Source: an uncultured Clostridia bacterium
GTDB lineage: Bacteria; Bacillota; Clostridia; Christensenellales; Borkfalkiaceae
NCBI GenBank assembly: GCA_947628505.1
Contig: CANRAD010000005.1
Location: forward strand, 30,831 to 94,830
Direction of reading: 5' to 3'
DNA length: 64,000 nt
Shown here: positions 41,400 through 51,121 of the stretch, piece by piece
Position numbering within the stretch: position 1 is the stretch's first letter
How the letters are laid out: every line of letters begins with the position of its first letter
Notes under the pieces: model-generated
Told to the model about the DNA's origin: nothing
What the model saw: the letters and a program-made list of their open reading frames with translations, nothing else
The model's database searches: none
Program-made: the position numbers and the translations under genes

Positions 41400-42791
41400 T
41401 TAATCATTGCGCTTTTTGCCGAGATTTTTGAGCATCTGCGCAAATTTGGGAATATTTTTACCGCCTTCCGAACGCTCTATCCCTCCGTCGTTATTGAATT
41501 CCGGAGGCAAAACCGGCCCACTGCCGCCGTTAGGATTTTCCGACGGCTGTTGCGGGGCATACCTCTCTTGCTGCGGAGCAACGGGCGGTACGGGACGCGT
41601 GGGTTGAGCAGGTTGATTTTGTTGCCCGTATTGCTGTTGACGGGCATAATAAGGATCGGAAACGGACATTGTTCTCGATCTGGGCTCGCTGTAACTCTGA
41701 GGATCGTACAACATGCCGCTCTTATAAGCTCTCTGCTGTTCTTCGTTCTGTTTATTGTCGAACCCCGGGAAACCTGTCGCAATTACGGTTATTTCAACTT
41801 CGTCATGAACATTGGGATCTATTCTGGCGCCGAAAATAATATTTGCCGAAGCGTCTACAACGCTTCTTACAAGTTCCGCGGCGTCCGCAACTTCGTCAAA
41901 CGTCAAATCCTGACCGCCGCATACGTTGAGTATAACACCGCGAGCGCCTTCTATCGTTGTTTCAAGCAAAGGACAATTGACCGCGACGCGCACAGCTTCG
42001 ATAATTCTGTTTTCGCCCTTGGCTACACCCACTCCGAGATGAGCTATGCCCTTGTCTTTGAGAATAGTTTTAACGTCCGCGAAGTCGAGATTTATGAGGG
42101 AAGGATTAACTATAAGTTCGGCTATGCCTCTTATTCCCTGTTTCAAAATTTCGTCGGCAACCTGCAAAGCCTCCGTCATGGGCGTATTCTTCGCAATTAC
42201 GGTTTTTATTTTATCATTCGGAATTACAATAAGCGTATCGACGTATTTTTTGAGATTATCAAGGCCTTTGGCCGTATTCTCCATACGCTTTCTGCCTTCG
42301 AAGCTAAAAGGCTCGGTTACAACGGCGACAGTGAGAATTTTCATGTCGCGCGCTATTTTTGCGATGACCGGCGCGGCGCCCGTACCCGTGCCGCCGCCCA
42401 TACCTGCGGTAATAAATAAAAGATCGGTTCCCTGTATTGCCTCGGTCAAAGCTTCTTTGCTTTCTTCCGCCGCCGCTCTGCCCACATCGGGATCCGCGCC
42501 GGCTCCGAGACCTTTTGTAAGAGCACTGCCTATCTGAATTTTATTCTCGCAAGGCGAAAGTGCCAAAATCTGGCTGTCGGTATTTACCACATAGTACTCC
42601 GCGCTTGTTATGCCGGCCTTTATCATTCTGTTTACGGCGTTATTGCCGGCACCGCCGACGCCTATAACTTTGATTCTGGCCCTGCCTGAAAAAGCCGCCG
42701 CCTCGCCGGGAGCCGGCGACGAAGAATTTCCATAATTATCGGAGTTGGAATAAGGATTTGGATTATAAGAATTGCCGTAGTCGTTAAACAT
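41400..42791 (-). CDS. ftsZ: Cell division protein FtsZ
   Basis: GVGGAGNNAVNRMI, GMGGGTGTGAAPVIA; Q/P-rich linker and C-terminal NIPKFAQML peptide. Confidence 0.99.
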   Translation of the reverse strand: MFNDYGNSYNPNPYSNSDNYGNSSSPAPGEAAAFSGRARIKVIGVGGAGNNAVNRMIKAGITSAEYYVVNTDSQILALSPCENKIQIGSALTKGLGAGADPDVGRAAAEESKEALTEAIQGTDLLFITAGMGGGTGTGAAPVIAKIARDMKILTVAVVTEPFSFEGRKRMENTAKGLDNLKKYVDTLIVIPNDKIKTVIAKNTPMTEALQVADEILKQGIRGIAELIVNPSLINLDFADVKTILKDKGIAHLGVGVAKGENRIIEAVRVAVNCPLLETTIEGARGVILNVCGGQDLTFDEVADAAELVRSVVDASANIIFGARIDPNVHDEVEITVIATGFPGFDNKQNEEQQRAYKSGMLYDPQSYSEPRSRTMSVSDPYYARQQQYGQQNQPAQPTRPVPPVAPQQERYAPQQPSENPNGGSGPVLPPEFNNDGGIERSEGGKNIPKFAQMLKNLGKKRND

Positions 42792-42832
42792 TTTTGGCCT
42801 CCGTTTCTTGTATATTTTAACTTTTTGTATAT

Positions 42833-43954
42833 TTAAGATTTGACGTCGCTCAATGCCGTATCAAGCAAACTGAAAAGCGAAGAAAACTGCGGTTTATCGT
42901 AGTAAGGCACATGCGGAGAAACAACTTCGATGCTCTTCACAAGCCGGCCCGACATATGGTCCACCGCTCCCCTTATAGTCTTTACGCCTTCGCCGGTAAG
43001 CAATATCGGTTTGCCGTCGAGATTTTTACCCGTAAAATTCCGACGACATTCTTCCATGGTCTCACATATGAAGTCTAAACCCTCGCGTATTTTATCGCGA
43101 AGAGTTACCGTTGAAAAGCTGTAAGTCTTGCCGTCGTAAACACATTCTTCCATAGTGCTCAGCTTTTCTTTTGCGTTGAGATTTACGGTCGATATAAACG
43201 TCGAAGCGACTTCAAAAGGAATTTCCATTTCTTCGGAAAGGTAAAACACGACATGGCCGATACCTACCGAAAACGATTCGCTATATAAAAGTCCGTTGCC
43301 GCATATCACGCAATAAGTGGAAGAAATGTAGCCGAGATCGAACAAGACCGCACATTCGTCGCGAAGTTCCGGTTCGACAAGATACATCGATTGGGCGAAA
43401 TCGGAAGGAATGAGACTGATATTCTGAACTTCTTTGAAATGACTGAAAGCCTCCATTATGCAAGTAATGAAATACTCTTTGCATTTGGAGAAGCAGAATT
43501 TACCCTGTAAGCTGTCGCTGACGGCGCCTACGGGATCTATAACCTTGCGCTTGTCCGACAAGACGTAATAAAGGCAACTGTGTCTAATCGTCCTCCACCC
43601 GTTTTCTTCCGGAGGAGCGGACAGAGCGCCGAGCGCCGAAACATCGGATTTGCTTATCTTTTTGCCGGCCTGGAAAGTAAGAACTTTATCGGTATTGACA
43701 AGTTTCAAAAATTCGCCCGGAACGCTGACGTAAAACGTCTTGACGGAATTAGTCGAAGCAAGCGTGCTTTTAACGACGTCCGACACCGCGGAAACAAACG
43801 CCGGCACATCCAAAAACTCCCCTTCGACATATCCGTCGTAAGGGCACGCATATTTGCTTTTGATTATAAATGTGTTGTTTACGCCGCGCTCGCCTACGAC
43901 CGCAGTTATTTCGGCGGAACGTATATCAAGAACGACCACAGAAGTTTTTCGCAT
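42833..43954 (-). CDS. ftsA: Divergent FtsA-like actin-fold protein
   Basis: VVVLDIRSAEITAVVGE start, AVLFDLGYISSTYCVICG and ILLTGEGVKTIRGAVDHMSG phosphate/adenosine motifs; directly upstream of ftsZ. Confidence 0.82.
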   Translation of the reverse strand: MRKTSVVVLDIRSAEITAVVGERGVNNTFIIKSKYACPYDGYVEGEFLDVPAFVSAVSDVVKSTLASTNSVKTFYVSVPGEFLKLVNTDKVLTFQAGKKISKSDVSALGALSAPPEENGWRTIRHSCLYYVLSDKRKVIDPVGAVSDSLQGKFCFSKCKEYFITCIMEAFSHFKEVQNISLIPSDFAQSMYLVEPELRDECAVLFDLGYISSTYCVICGNGLLYSESFSVGIGHVVFYLSEEMEIPFEVASTFISTVNLNAKEKLSTMEECVYDGKTYSFSTVTLRDKIREGLDFICETMEECRRNFTGKNLDGKPILLTGEGVKTIRGAVDHMSGRLVKSIEVVSPHVPYYDKPQFSSLFSLLDTALSDVKS

Positions 43955-44063
43955 ACCTCATCATTACCGACGAAAACGATATTCGCGCAAGCCGTCTCCC
44001 TTTATCTCTGTTTATGTAATCTATATTATATAATAACACTGCGTTAAAGTCAACTGATTGAAT

Positions 44064-44097
44064 AAAAAAAGCGGCCGATATATGGCCGCTTTTTTAT
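44064..44097 (-). terminator. Intrinsic terminator after ftsQ-like gene
   Basis: AAAAAAAGCGGCC-GATATAT-GGCCGCTTTTTTA. Confidence 0.88.
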
Positions 44098-44134
44098 AAT
44101 TGGCGCCAACATATGCGCCATTCATCGAAATTTT

Positions 44135-44950
44135 TCATGCCGTATACGAATCGTTCGGATTGTAATTGGCACGAACCTCGCCGTCGACTGTGGTAAGCGC
44201 ATATATTTTGCCTTTGAGCTTCTGTTCTCCCGAAAGTTTCTGATACTCGGAAGCTGCCGCGGTCATCTTCAATACAAGCGAAGACGAATAATCCTGAATT
44301 TCCACGCTTACGCCGCAACGCAACAGAAATATTATCTTATCGGTAGAATATTCCGACTGCGATTTTTGAAGATTTACGCTTTTGACAACAGACCTCAAAG
44401 CCGAGAATTTATCGCCGAAAACAACGCAGATTTTCGCCACTTCCCTCATATCTGCCGGCGACTGCGTGCCGGAAACATAGACATTAGGCGCACCGTCTAT
44501 GGGATTCAGATCGTCTTCGGCAGAGGCGCGCAAAAGCTCTCCGTCCTCGTCGTAATGATTATAAAACTCGCCGCTTTGAACGACGAAAGCCTCGCGGCGT
44601 TCCCTGATTACAATATCAAGTGTGCAAGGATACGATTTAACGCATTTTTCGAGCACATATTTCTTTCCGCAATCGTCCTCTGAATTTTTTACGACCTGCG
44701 CAAGTTCGTCTTCTTTTACAAAGGTCATAAGAGTTCCGCGGTATTTTTTAAGCAAAATATCTTCGTAATGATCTATTGCGTCATAAGCATCGGTTTCCGA
44801 ATACTCTTCCTCCGCGCCGTCGGCATATGAATAACTTAAAAGGGACACGTTTACGTTTTTAACCGCAAATATAACCCCGATTCCTATTATTAACGACGCC
44901 AACAAAACTATCGCTATTACGAGAATTACGATTTTTCTTATGTATTTCAT
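44135..44950 (-). CDS. ftsQ: FtsQ/DivIB-like cell division protein
   Basis: Single N-terminal TM, POTRA-like region (KYRGTLMTFVKEDELAQVV, SYPCTLDIVIRERREAFVV), dcw position. Confidence 0.78.
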   Translation of the reverse strand: MKYIRKIVILVIAIVLLASLIIGIGVIFAVKNVNVSLLSYSYADGAEEEYSETDAYDAIDHYEDILLKKYRGTLMTFVKEDELAQVVKNSEDDCGKKYVLEKCVKSYPCTLDIVIRERREAFVVQSGEFYNHYDEDGELLRASAEDDLNPIDGAPNVYVSGTQSPADMREVAKICVVFGDKFSALRSVVKSVNLQKSQSEYSTDKIIFLLRCGVSVEIQDYSSSLVLKMTAAASEYQKLSGEQKLKGKIYALTTVDGEVRANYNPNDSYTA

Positions 44951-44953
44951 AAA

Positions 44954-46210
44954 TCAGACGGATAACCTTTTTATATCGCCGCCGAGAGACCTCAGCTTAT
45001 ATTCAAAAGCTCCGTACCCCCTGTCTATATGGGAAATATCAAGTATTTCGCTCTGACCTTCGGCCGCAAGCCCGGCTAAAACAAGAGCCGCCCCGCCCCG
45101 CAAATCGTGAGCTATAACCGTGGCGCCTTTGAACCTATCGATTCCTCTGACGAATGCGCTTCTGTTTATTACCGTTATATCCGCCCCCATTTTCTTTAAT
45201 TCGGGAACATATTTGAAACGCGTCTCAAACAGATTTTCGGTTATTATGGATTGCCCGCCGCAAATACAGCATAACGCTGTGATCTGTGCCTGCAAATCCG
45301 TAGGGAAGCCCGGGTACGGCTGAGTTTCGATGCTCTTGACCGAAATAAGCCTTTTATGATTTTCCAATACTATTTTATCATTATTTATATCGATTTTGCA
45401 ACCGTTTTCCCTAAGTTTATGTAAAAGTGAACTGATATTTTCGGCGCAAGCGCACTCCGTTTGCACTTCGCCGCCGCACATGGCCGCCGCAATCAGAAAA
45501 GTTCCCGCTTCAATCCTGTCCGCTATCGGAAGGAACTCCCCTCCTCCGAGCTTTTCGACGCCTTCAATAACTATCGTTCCGCTACCGGCGCCTTTAATTT
45601 TCGCGCCTATCATATTGAGAAATTTTTGCAAATCCTCTATTTCGGGTTCGCGCGCGGCGTTCTTTATGGTTGTCGTGCCGTCGGCCTTTACCGCAGCAAG
45701 CATTATATTTTCGGTTGCGCCCACGCTCGGGCAATCAAGCATAATTTCATTGCCGCAAAGTTTATCGCATTTACAAAGTATATAGCCGTTTTTCTCCGTT
45801 ATCTGAACGCCGAGCCGCTTTAAACCGGTCAAATGCAAGTCCACAGGCCTTAGCCCTATATCGCAACCGCCCGGATAAGCTATTTTTGCCATCTTAAACC
45901 GGGATATTACCGAACCCAATAAAAAAACCGAAGAGCGCAACTCATGGGCAAGTTCGCTCGGAATTTCAAAACTATTTGCGCCGGAACTGTCTATTATAAG
46001 GTCGTTCCCTTTGAACACTGCTTTACAGCCGAGGCGCGTAAGAATTTTAACCATATTGTTTACGTCGGAAATTTTCGGCACGTTGAGCACCGTAATTTTT
46101 CCGTCGGTAAGTACTGTAGCGGCAAGTATCGGAAGCACAGAATTCTTGGCAGATTGAATTTTGACGCTTCCGTATAGCTTGTTTCCTCCGTTTATAACGT
46201 ATTTTTCCAT
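44954..46210 (-). CDS. murA: UDP-N-acetylglucosamine 1-carboxyvinyltransferase
   Basis: INGGNKLYGSVKIQSAKNSVLPILAA; catalytic-loop PGGCDIGLRPVDLHL retains Cys. Confidence 0.97.
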   Translation of the reverse strand: MEKYVINGGNKLYGSVKIQSAKNSVLPILAATVLTDGKITVLNVPKISDVNNMVKILTRLGCKAVFKGNDLIIDSSGANSFEIPSELAHELRSSVFLLGSVISRFKMAKIAYPGGCDIGLRPVDLHLTGLKRLGVQITEKNGYILCKCDKLCGNEIMLDCPSVGATENIMLAAVKADGTTTIKNAAREPEIEDLQKFLNMIGAKIKGAGSGTIVIEGVEKLGGGEFLPIADRIEAGTFLIAAAMCGGEVQTECACAENISSLLHKLRENGCKIDINNDKIVLENHKRLISVKSIETQPYPGFPTDLQAQITALCCICGGQSIITENLFETRFKYVPELKKMGADITVINRSAFVRGIDRFKGATVIAHDLRGGAALVLAGLAAEGQSEILDISHIDRGYGAFEYKLRSLGGDIKRLSV

Positions 46211-46266
46211 TTTTAACTCCGAGTAGTAAAATATACTTTATTATATGGCAAACCGCAATCCGCTTG

Positions 46267-47373
46267 TTAATTCGAGCGGGACACATTGAACAGCACGCCC
46301 ATTGAAGCCATAGTAATAATAAGCGATGTGTTTCCGCTGGAAATAAGCGGCAAAGGCAGTCCCGTGGGAGGAATCGCTCCGCTGACCACGAGAGCGTTTA
46401 TTGCCACCTGTATTCCGTATACGAGCGTAAAACCCGAAGCGAGCAAAAATCCGAAACGGTCTTTGCAGTTACGCGCAATTTTTATTCCGCGCAAAATAAT
46501 AAAAAGGCAAAACGCAAAAAATATCAAAAGCCCTAAAAAGCCGAGTTCTTCCCCCATTATCGCAAGTATAAAATCGCTTTCGGCAAAAGGCAAAAAGCGA
46601 TATTTTTGCGTGGAATTAAAAAGTCCCGTACCGAAAAAACCGCCGTTGCCGAGCGCATATAGGGATTGAATCAGTTGATATCCCTCTCCTTTGGGCGAAG
46701 CCCACGGCTCGATAAACGCGCTCAGTCTTTGCAACCTGTACGGTTCCAAAATTATCAATAACGGCACGGCAAGCGCAAACGGCACGAGCATCAACGCGAA
46801 AGTTTTTAAACTTGTTCCGCTCAAAAATATCAAACCGAGCATCAACAGCCCTACGCACATCGTTATGGACATATTGGGCTCCGCTATGATGAGCACGCAA
46901 ATAAGCATACCGACGGCCAACACCGGAAATATGCCTTTAAATGTCTTTACTTTTTTATAATTTTTCGAAAAATAGCCCGCCGCGAACAGCGCAAAAGAAT
47001 ATTTGGCGATTTCGGACGGCTGAACGGTAAACGAGCCGAAGCCTATCCAGCGCGTTGCGCCGTAATTCGAAACTCCTATTCCGGGAATAAAAACGGCAAC
47101 AAGCAACAGACAAGCTATTGCAACGAGCGGTATTCTTACCTTGGCAAGTTTCTCATACGGCAAAAAGCTCATAGCTATCATGGCAATTGTTCCCAAAATT
47201 ACGCCGATTATCTGTTTCTTAACGAAATACAGACTATCGCCGTAGAGAACCTCGGCCGTATACGAGCTCGCCGAATATATCATAAGGCAACCGAAACATG
47301 CCATTAAAAACACGCAAATTAAAAGCGGGATATCTCCCGCTTTTCTTCTGTTATTCAAAAGATCGAACTTCAC
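46267..47373 (-). CDS. ftsW: Lipid II flippase/polymerase FtsW
   Basis: SEDS family, about 10 TM; GTG start (V of VKFDLLNN) with GGAG 7 nt upstream (ORF extends to 47388). Confidence 0.95.
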   Translation of the reverse strand: MKFDLLNNRRKAGDIPLLICVFLMACFGCLMIYSASSYTAEVLYGDSLYFVKKQIIGVILGTIAMIAMSFLPYEKLAKVRIPLVAIACLLLVAVFIPGIGVSNYGATRWIGFGSFTVQPSEIAKYSFALFAAGYFSKNYKKVKTFKGIFPVLAVGMLICVLIIAEPNMSITMCVGLLMLGLIFLSGTSLKTFALMLVPFALAVPLLIILEPYRLQRLSAFIEPWASPKGEGYQLIQSLYALGNGGFFGTGLFNSTQKYRFLPFAESDFILAIMGEELGFLGLLIFFAFCLFIILRGIKIARNCKDRFGFLLASGFTLVYGIQVAINALVVSGAIPPTGLPLPLISSGNTSLIITMASMGVLFNVSRSN

Positions 47374-48712
47374 GTATATTCTCCACAATCTGCTTAAAAG
47401 CGTCGCCGCGTTCTTCGTAATTCGAAAAGCTGTCGAAAGACGAGCTCGCCGGGCTTAAAAGCACCGTTTGACCGGGTTTGGCAATGAGCTCGGCTATTTT
47501 TACGGCAGTTGTAAAATCCGCACACATCGAAACGCCCGAAAAGCCCGATTTGATTGCCGCGCCGAGGATTTTAAATCTGTTTTCGCCGTATATTACGGCG
47601 TGTATCACATTGCTCGACGAAAAATTTTCAAACAGCGGAGAATAATCGTACCCTTTATCTTTGCCGCCGAGCAAAATTATCGTCGGCGTTTTCATTGTCT
47701 GCGCCGCTTTCACGGTTGCGTCCACGTTAGTTCCCTTGCTGTCGTCCACATAAGTTACGCCGTTGACTTCTCTTATCTTTTCTATTCTGTGTTTTATGCC
47801 TTTGAAAGAACATATTGCCGAAGCAACCGCCGCCTTGTCGAGTCCGAGCACGCCGGCCGCCGCAACGCATGCGAGAGCATTGTAGACGTTATGTACTCCG
47901 CCTACCGTCATATCGGCTATATCGAGATATTTTTCACCCTTATAATACAGAGCGCCGGAATCGAAATATGCTCCGTCGACTTTATTCTGAATGGAAAAAT
48001 ACACTGTTTTGGCCTTGGTGTTCTTGGCAAATTCGCGCACTGTCGGATCGTCATAGTTTAAAACGGCAAATTCGCTTTCCCGCATATTCCTGAGAATTTT
48101 CGATTTGAGGAATATGTAATTTTCCATATTGTAATGTCTGTTAAGATGGTCTTCCGTTATGTTCGTGATTATAGCTATGTGCGGGCGCAAACTCGAAAGC
48201 GTTTCAAGTTGAAAAGACGAAACCTCTATAACGGCAAAATCGCCGAAAGCAAGATTTTCAACCTCCTTGACCAAAGGATTGCCTATATTGCCGCACATAA
48301 CGCTTTTTTTGCCCGCGGCCGCAAGCACGTCGTTCATCATCGAAACAGTAGTTGTTTTACCGTTCGTGCCGGTTACGGCTATTGCCGTCGCCCTCAAATA
48401 AAGCGCGCCGAGTTCTTCTTCGCCTATTATGCTCTTCCCCTGTTTTCTGAACGATATCGGCAGAGCCGTATCTATCGGTATGCCGGGACTGAGAACGAGG
48501 ATATTGCACGCCGACACCGCCTCTTCATATTTTTCGGCCGTAACGATTTTTGCCCCGAGCCGTTCGAGGGAAGAACACACCTGCGATATATTTTCGCTTA
48601 ATACGTCGTCGTATATGTAAACCTGCGCGCCTCGTCCAAGCAAAAAGCGCGCACTGCTTTCCCCGGACTTCGACATGCCCGCAACTAAAAATTTCTGATT
48701 TCCGAAATACAT
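47351..48712 (-). CDS. murD: UDP-N-acetylmuramoylalanine-D-glutamate ligase
   Basis: FLVAGMSKSGESSARFL, AVTGTNGKTTTVSMM, YVDDSKGTNVDATVKA. Confidence 0.97.
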   Translation of the reverse strand: MYFGNQKFLVAGMSKSGESSARFLLGRGAQVYIYDDVLSENISQVCSSLERLGAKIVTAEKYEEAVSACNILVLSPGIPIDTALPISFRKQGKSIIGEEELGALYLRATAIAVTGTNGKTTTVSMMNDVLAAAGKKSVMCGNIGNPLVKEVENLAFGDFAVIEVSSFQLETLSSLRPHIAIITNITEDHLNRHYNMENYIFLKSKILRNMRESEFAVLNYDDPTVREFAKNTKAKTVYFSIQNKVDGAYFDSGALYYKGEKYLDIADMTVGGVHNVYNALACVAAAGVLGLDKAAVASAICSFKGIKHRIEKIREVNGVTYVDDSKGTNVDATVKAAQTMKTPTIILLGGKDKGYDYSPLFENFSSSNVIHAVIYGENRFKILGAAIKSGFSGVSMCADFTTAVKIAELIAKPGQTVLLSPASSSFDSFSNYEERGDAFKQIVENIREVRSFE

Positions 48713-48718
48713 TTTACC

Positions 48719-49660
48719 TCACACGAATATCAAACAAAATAATCCGACAAGAACGGTTAAAATGAAATAAGTAAACGCAATTTTACTCTCCGAATAGCCT
48801 TTCATCTGAAAATGATGATGTATAGGCGCCATCAGAAACACTCTCCGCCTTGTCCGTTTATAATATATTACCTGAACTATTACGGATATTCCTGAAACAA
48901 CAAACATTACTCCTATAATCGGGATGTATAAAACATTCCCCGAAAATACTGAAACGCAACCGATAAACCCGCCGAGCGCAAGCGAACCGGTGTCTCCCAT
49001 AAATATTGAGGCCTTGTTCGTATTGAATATAAGAAACGCCGATATCGCCCCGGCCGCGACGAAACATAAATATGCCAGATCGGTTCCGCGCAAAAACAGC
49101 ATTATGCCAAACACGATAACATAGCCGAGGCTTGTACCCCCGGCAAGTCCGTCCAAACCGTCGGTAAGATTTACGCAATTGACGGTCGCTATGAACACGA
49201 AAATAACCAGCGGAATTATTCCCCAACCGACGTCCAGTGAGACGGAAAAAAACGGAATATTTATTTCGGTAAGTTTATTTACATAGCAATATGCTGCCGC
49301 TAGAGACGCGACGGCAAGCTGGAAAATTATTTTCTGATACGGTTTTAAGCCCTCGTTTTCCTTTCGGTAAATCTTTAAAAAGTCATCTATAAAGCCGACG
49401 GACATAAAGCCCGCAGTTACCGCAAAGGTGAGATTGGCTTGTCCGTTGCCGAATCCGCAGACGAACAAGCCTACGACTATTATCGCAACGATAAAAGCAA
49501 GCCCGCCCATCGTGGGCGTGCCGCTTTTGGATTTATGTTCTTTTACATAGCCAAGGATATACTGCCCCGCTTTCAATCTTCTTAAAAGCGGCAACAATAC
49601 GGTTATAAGGATAAAACTTACCGCAAAAGCGGCAAGTATTCCCATGCATACGATTTTCAT
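48719..49660 (-). CDS. mraY: Phospho-N-acetylmuramoyl-pentapeptide-transferase
   Basis: GTPTMGGLAFI, VNLTDGLDGLAGG, FMGDTGSLALGG, PIHHHFQMKGYSE. Confidence 0.98.
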   Translation of the reverse strand: MKIVCMGILAAFAVSFILITVLLPLLRRLKAGQYILGYVKEHKSKSGTPTMGGLAFIVAIIVVGLFVCGFGNGQANLTFAVTAGFMSVGFIDDFLKIYRKENEGLKPYQKIIFQLAVASLAAAYCYVNKLTEINIPFFSVSLDVGWGIIPLVIFVFIATVNCVNLTDGLDGLAGGTSLGYVIVFGIMLFLRGTDLAYLCFVAAGAISAFLIFNTNKASIFMGDTGSLALGGFIGCVSVFSGNVLYIPIIGVMFVVSGISVIVQVIYYKRTRRRVFLMAPIHHHFQMKGYSESKIAFTYFILTVLVGLFCLIFV

Positions 49661-51121
49661 TTAATCGCCGATTATATTTTTAATTACTGTATTGTCGTCG
49701 TAGCTGTGTTTTATACCCATTATTTCCTGATAATGCTCCCCGCCCTTCCCCGCGACAAGCAGCACGTCTCCGGTATTCAAAAGTTTTAACGCATATTCCG
49801 TTGCGACCTCGCGTTCCGTAACCGTTACGTACGGTCTGCCGATAGGCTTCAAACCCTCTTCTATTTCGCGAATTATATCGTAGGGCTCCTCAAAGCGCGG
49901 ATTATCAGAAGTAAGAATACAAAAATCGGCATACTTTGCCGCAACGCTTCCCATCAGAGGTCTTTTGCCTCTATCCCTGTTGCCGCCGCAACCGAAAAGG
50001 CAATAGAGCTTCCCTTTGCAAAGTTTTTTCAGTGCAATAAGGGATTTTTCAAGTCCGTCGGGCGTATGCGCGAAGTCGACGAAAATATCGGCGCCGTTAT
50101 ATTTCGCAACTCTTTCGAGTCTGCCCGTTACGCCTTTCATGCTTTTAAGTCCGTCGGCTATAACCTGAGTTTCAACGCCGAGCACTTTTGCGCATGCCGC
50201 CGCCGCCATTGCGTTATATACGTTATACTCTGCCGGGATATTCAGTTTTATATCGTACAATTCGTCAAAAAGATTAATTACAAAACGCGAACCTTCAAGG
50301 CTCTCCGCTATATCCACGGCAAATACGTCCGCCGGATTTTTCAAACCGTAGCTGATTGCGTTTTCACATTCCGAAATAAGTTTTAACCCCAACTCGTCGT
50401 CGGAATTCAGAACACAAAAGCCGCAACGGCCTTTTTTGAAAAGCTTTTTTTTGCTTGCGGCGTATTCGTCCATCGTGCCGAAAAAATCGAGATGGTCTTG
50501 CGTAAAATTTGTAAATATACCGACTTCGAAATGCAAACCGGCTATTTTATCGTAATAGAGAGCATGAGCGGAAACTTCCATAAAAACGTATTCGACGCCG
50601 TTTTCCGCCATATCCGCAAAAGTGGAATGCATAAAAACGGGATCCGGCGTGGTTAGCTCCGGCGATACAAGTTTCCCCGCATAACTTATTCCCAAAGTGC
50701 CGATAACACCCGCTTTTTTGCCGTTTGCCGTAAATATCGCGGCAAGCATATGAGTTACCGTCGTTTTGCCGTTCGTACCCGTTACTGCTATGAGTTTGAG
50801 TTTTTTATCGGCATAACCGTAATACGCGCGCGCAACGGAAGTTATGGCTGCTCTTCCGTTTTTCACAACTATCTGCGTCAAATCGCAATTATCTATTATA
50901 TGTTCGCAAATGACCGCAACTGCTCCGTTTTTTTGAGCCTCGGCGACAAATTCGTGAGAATCGTATTTCCCTCCCGCATAGCAAAAAAACAAATTACCCT
51001 TTTTCGCAAGTCTGCTGTCGGTGCACAATCCGCTTATTTCAGTTTCCGCGTTGCCTACGAAATTCAAAACGTCAACGCAATCGAGAATTTCACTGAGTTT
51101 CATAATTTCTCCGTTAAACAA
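49661..51121 (-). CDS. murE: UDP-MurNAc-tripeptide synthetase, predicted meso-DAP-adding
   Basis: AVTGTNGKTTVTHML; substrate motif DNPR in LTSDNPRFEEPYDII, characteristic of meso-DAP-specific MurE. Confidence 0.96.
   Translation of the reverse strand: MFNGEIMKLSEILDCVDVLNFVGNAETEISGLCTDSRLAKKGNLFFCYAGGKYDSHEFVAEAQKNGAVAVICEHIIDNCDLTQIVVKNGRAAITSVARAYYGYADKKLKLIAVTGTNGKTTVTHMLAAIFTANGKKAGVIGTLGISYAGKLVSPELTTPDPVFMHSTFADMAENGVEYVFMEVSAHALYYDKIAGLHFEVGIFTNFTQDHLDFFGTMDEYAASKKKLFKKGRCGFCVLNSDDELGLKLISECENAISYGLKNPADVFAVDIAESLEGSRFVINLFDELYDIKLNIPAEYNVYNAMAAAACAKVLGVETQVIADGLKSMKGVTGRLERVAKYNGADIFVDFAHTPDGLEKSLIALKKLCKGKLYCLFGCGGNRDRGKRPLMGSVAAKYADFCILTSDNPRFEEPYDIIREIEEGLKPIGRPYVTVTEREVATEYALKLLNTGDVLLVAGKGGEHYQEIMGIKHSYDDNTVIKNIIGD

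Noticed and set aside
41550-42419. 289-aa plus-strand ORF
   Set aside because: Antisense to ftsZ; no family signature.
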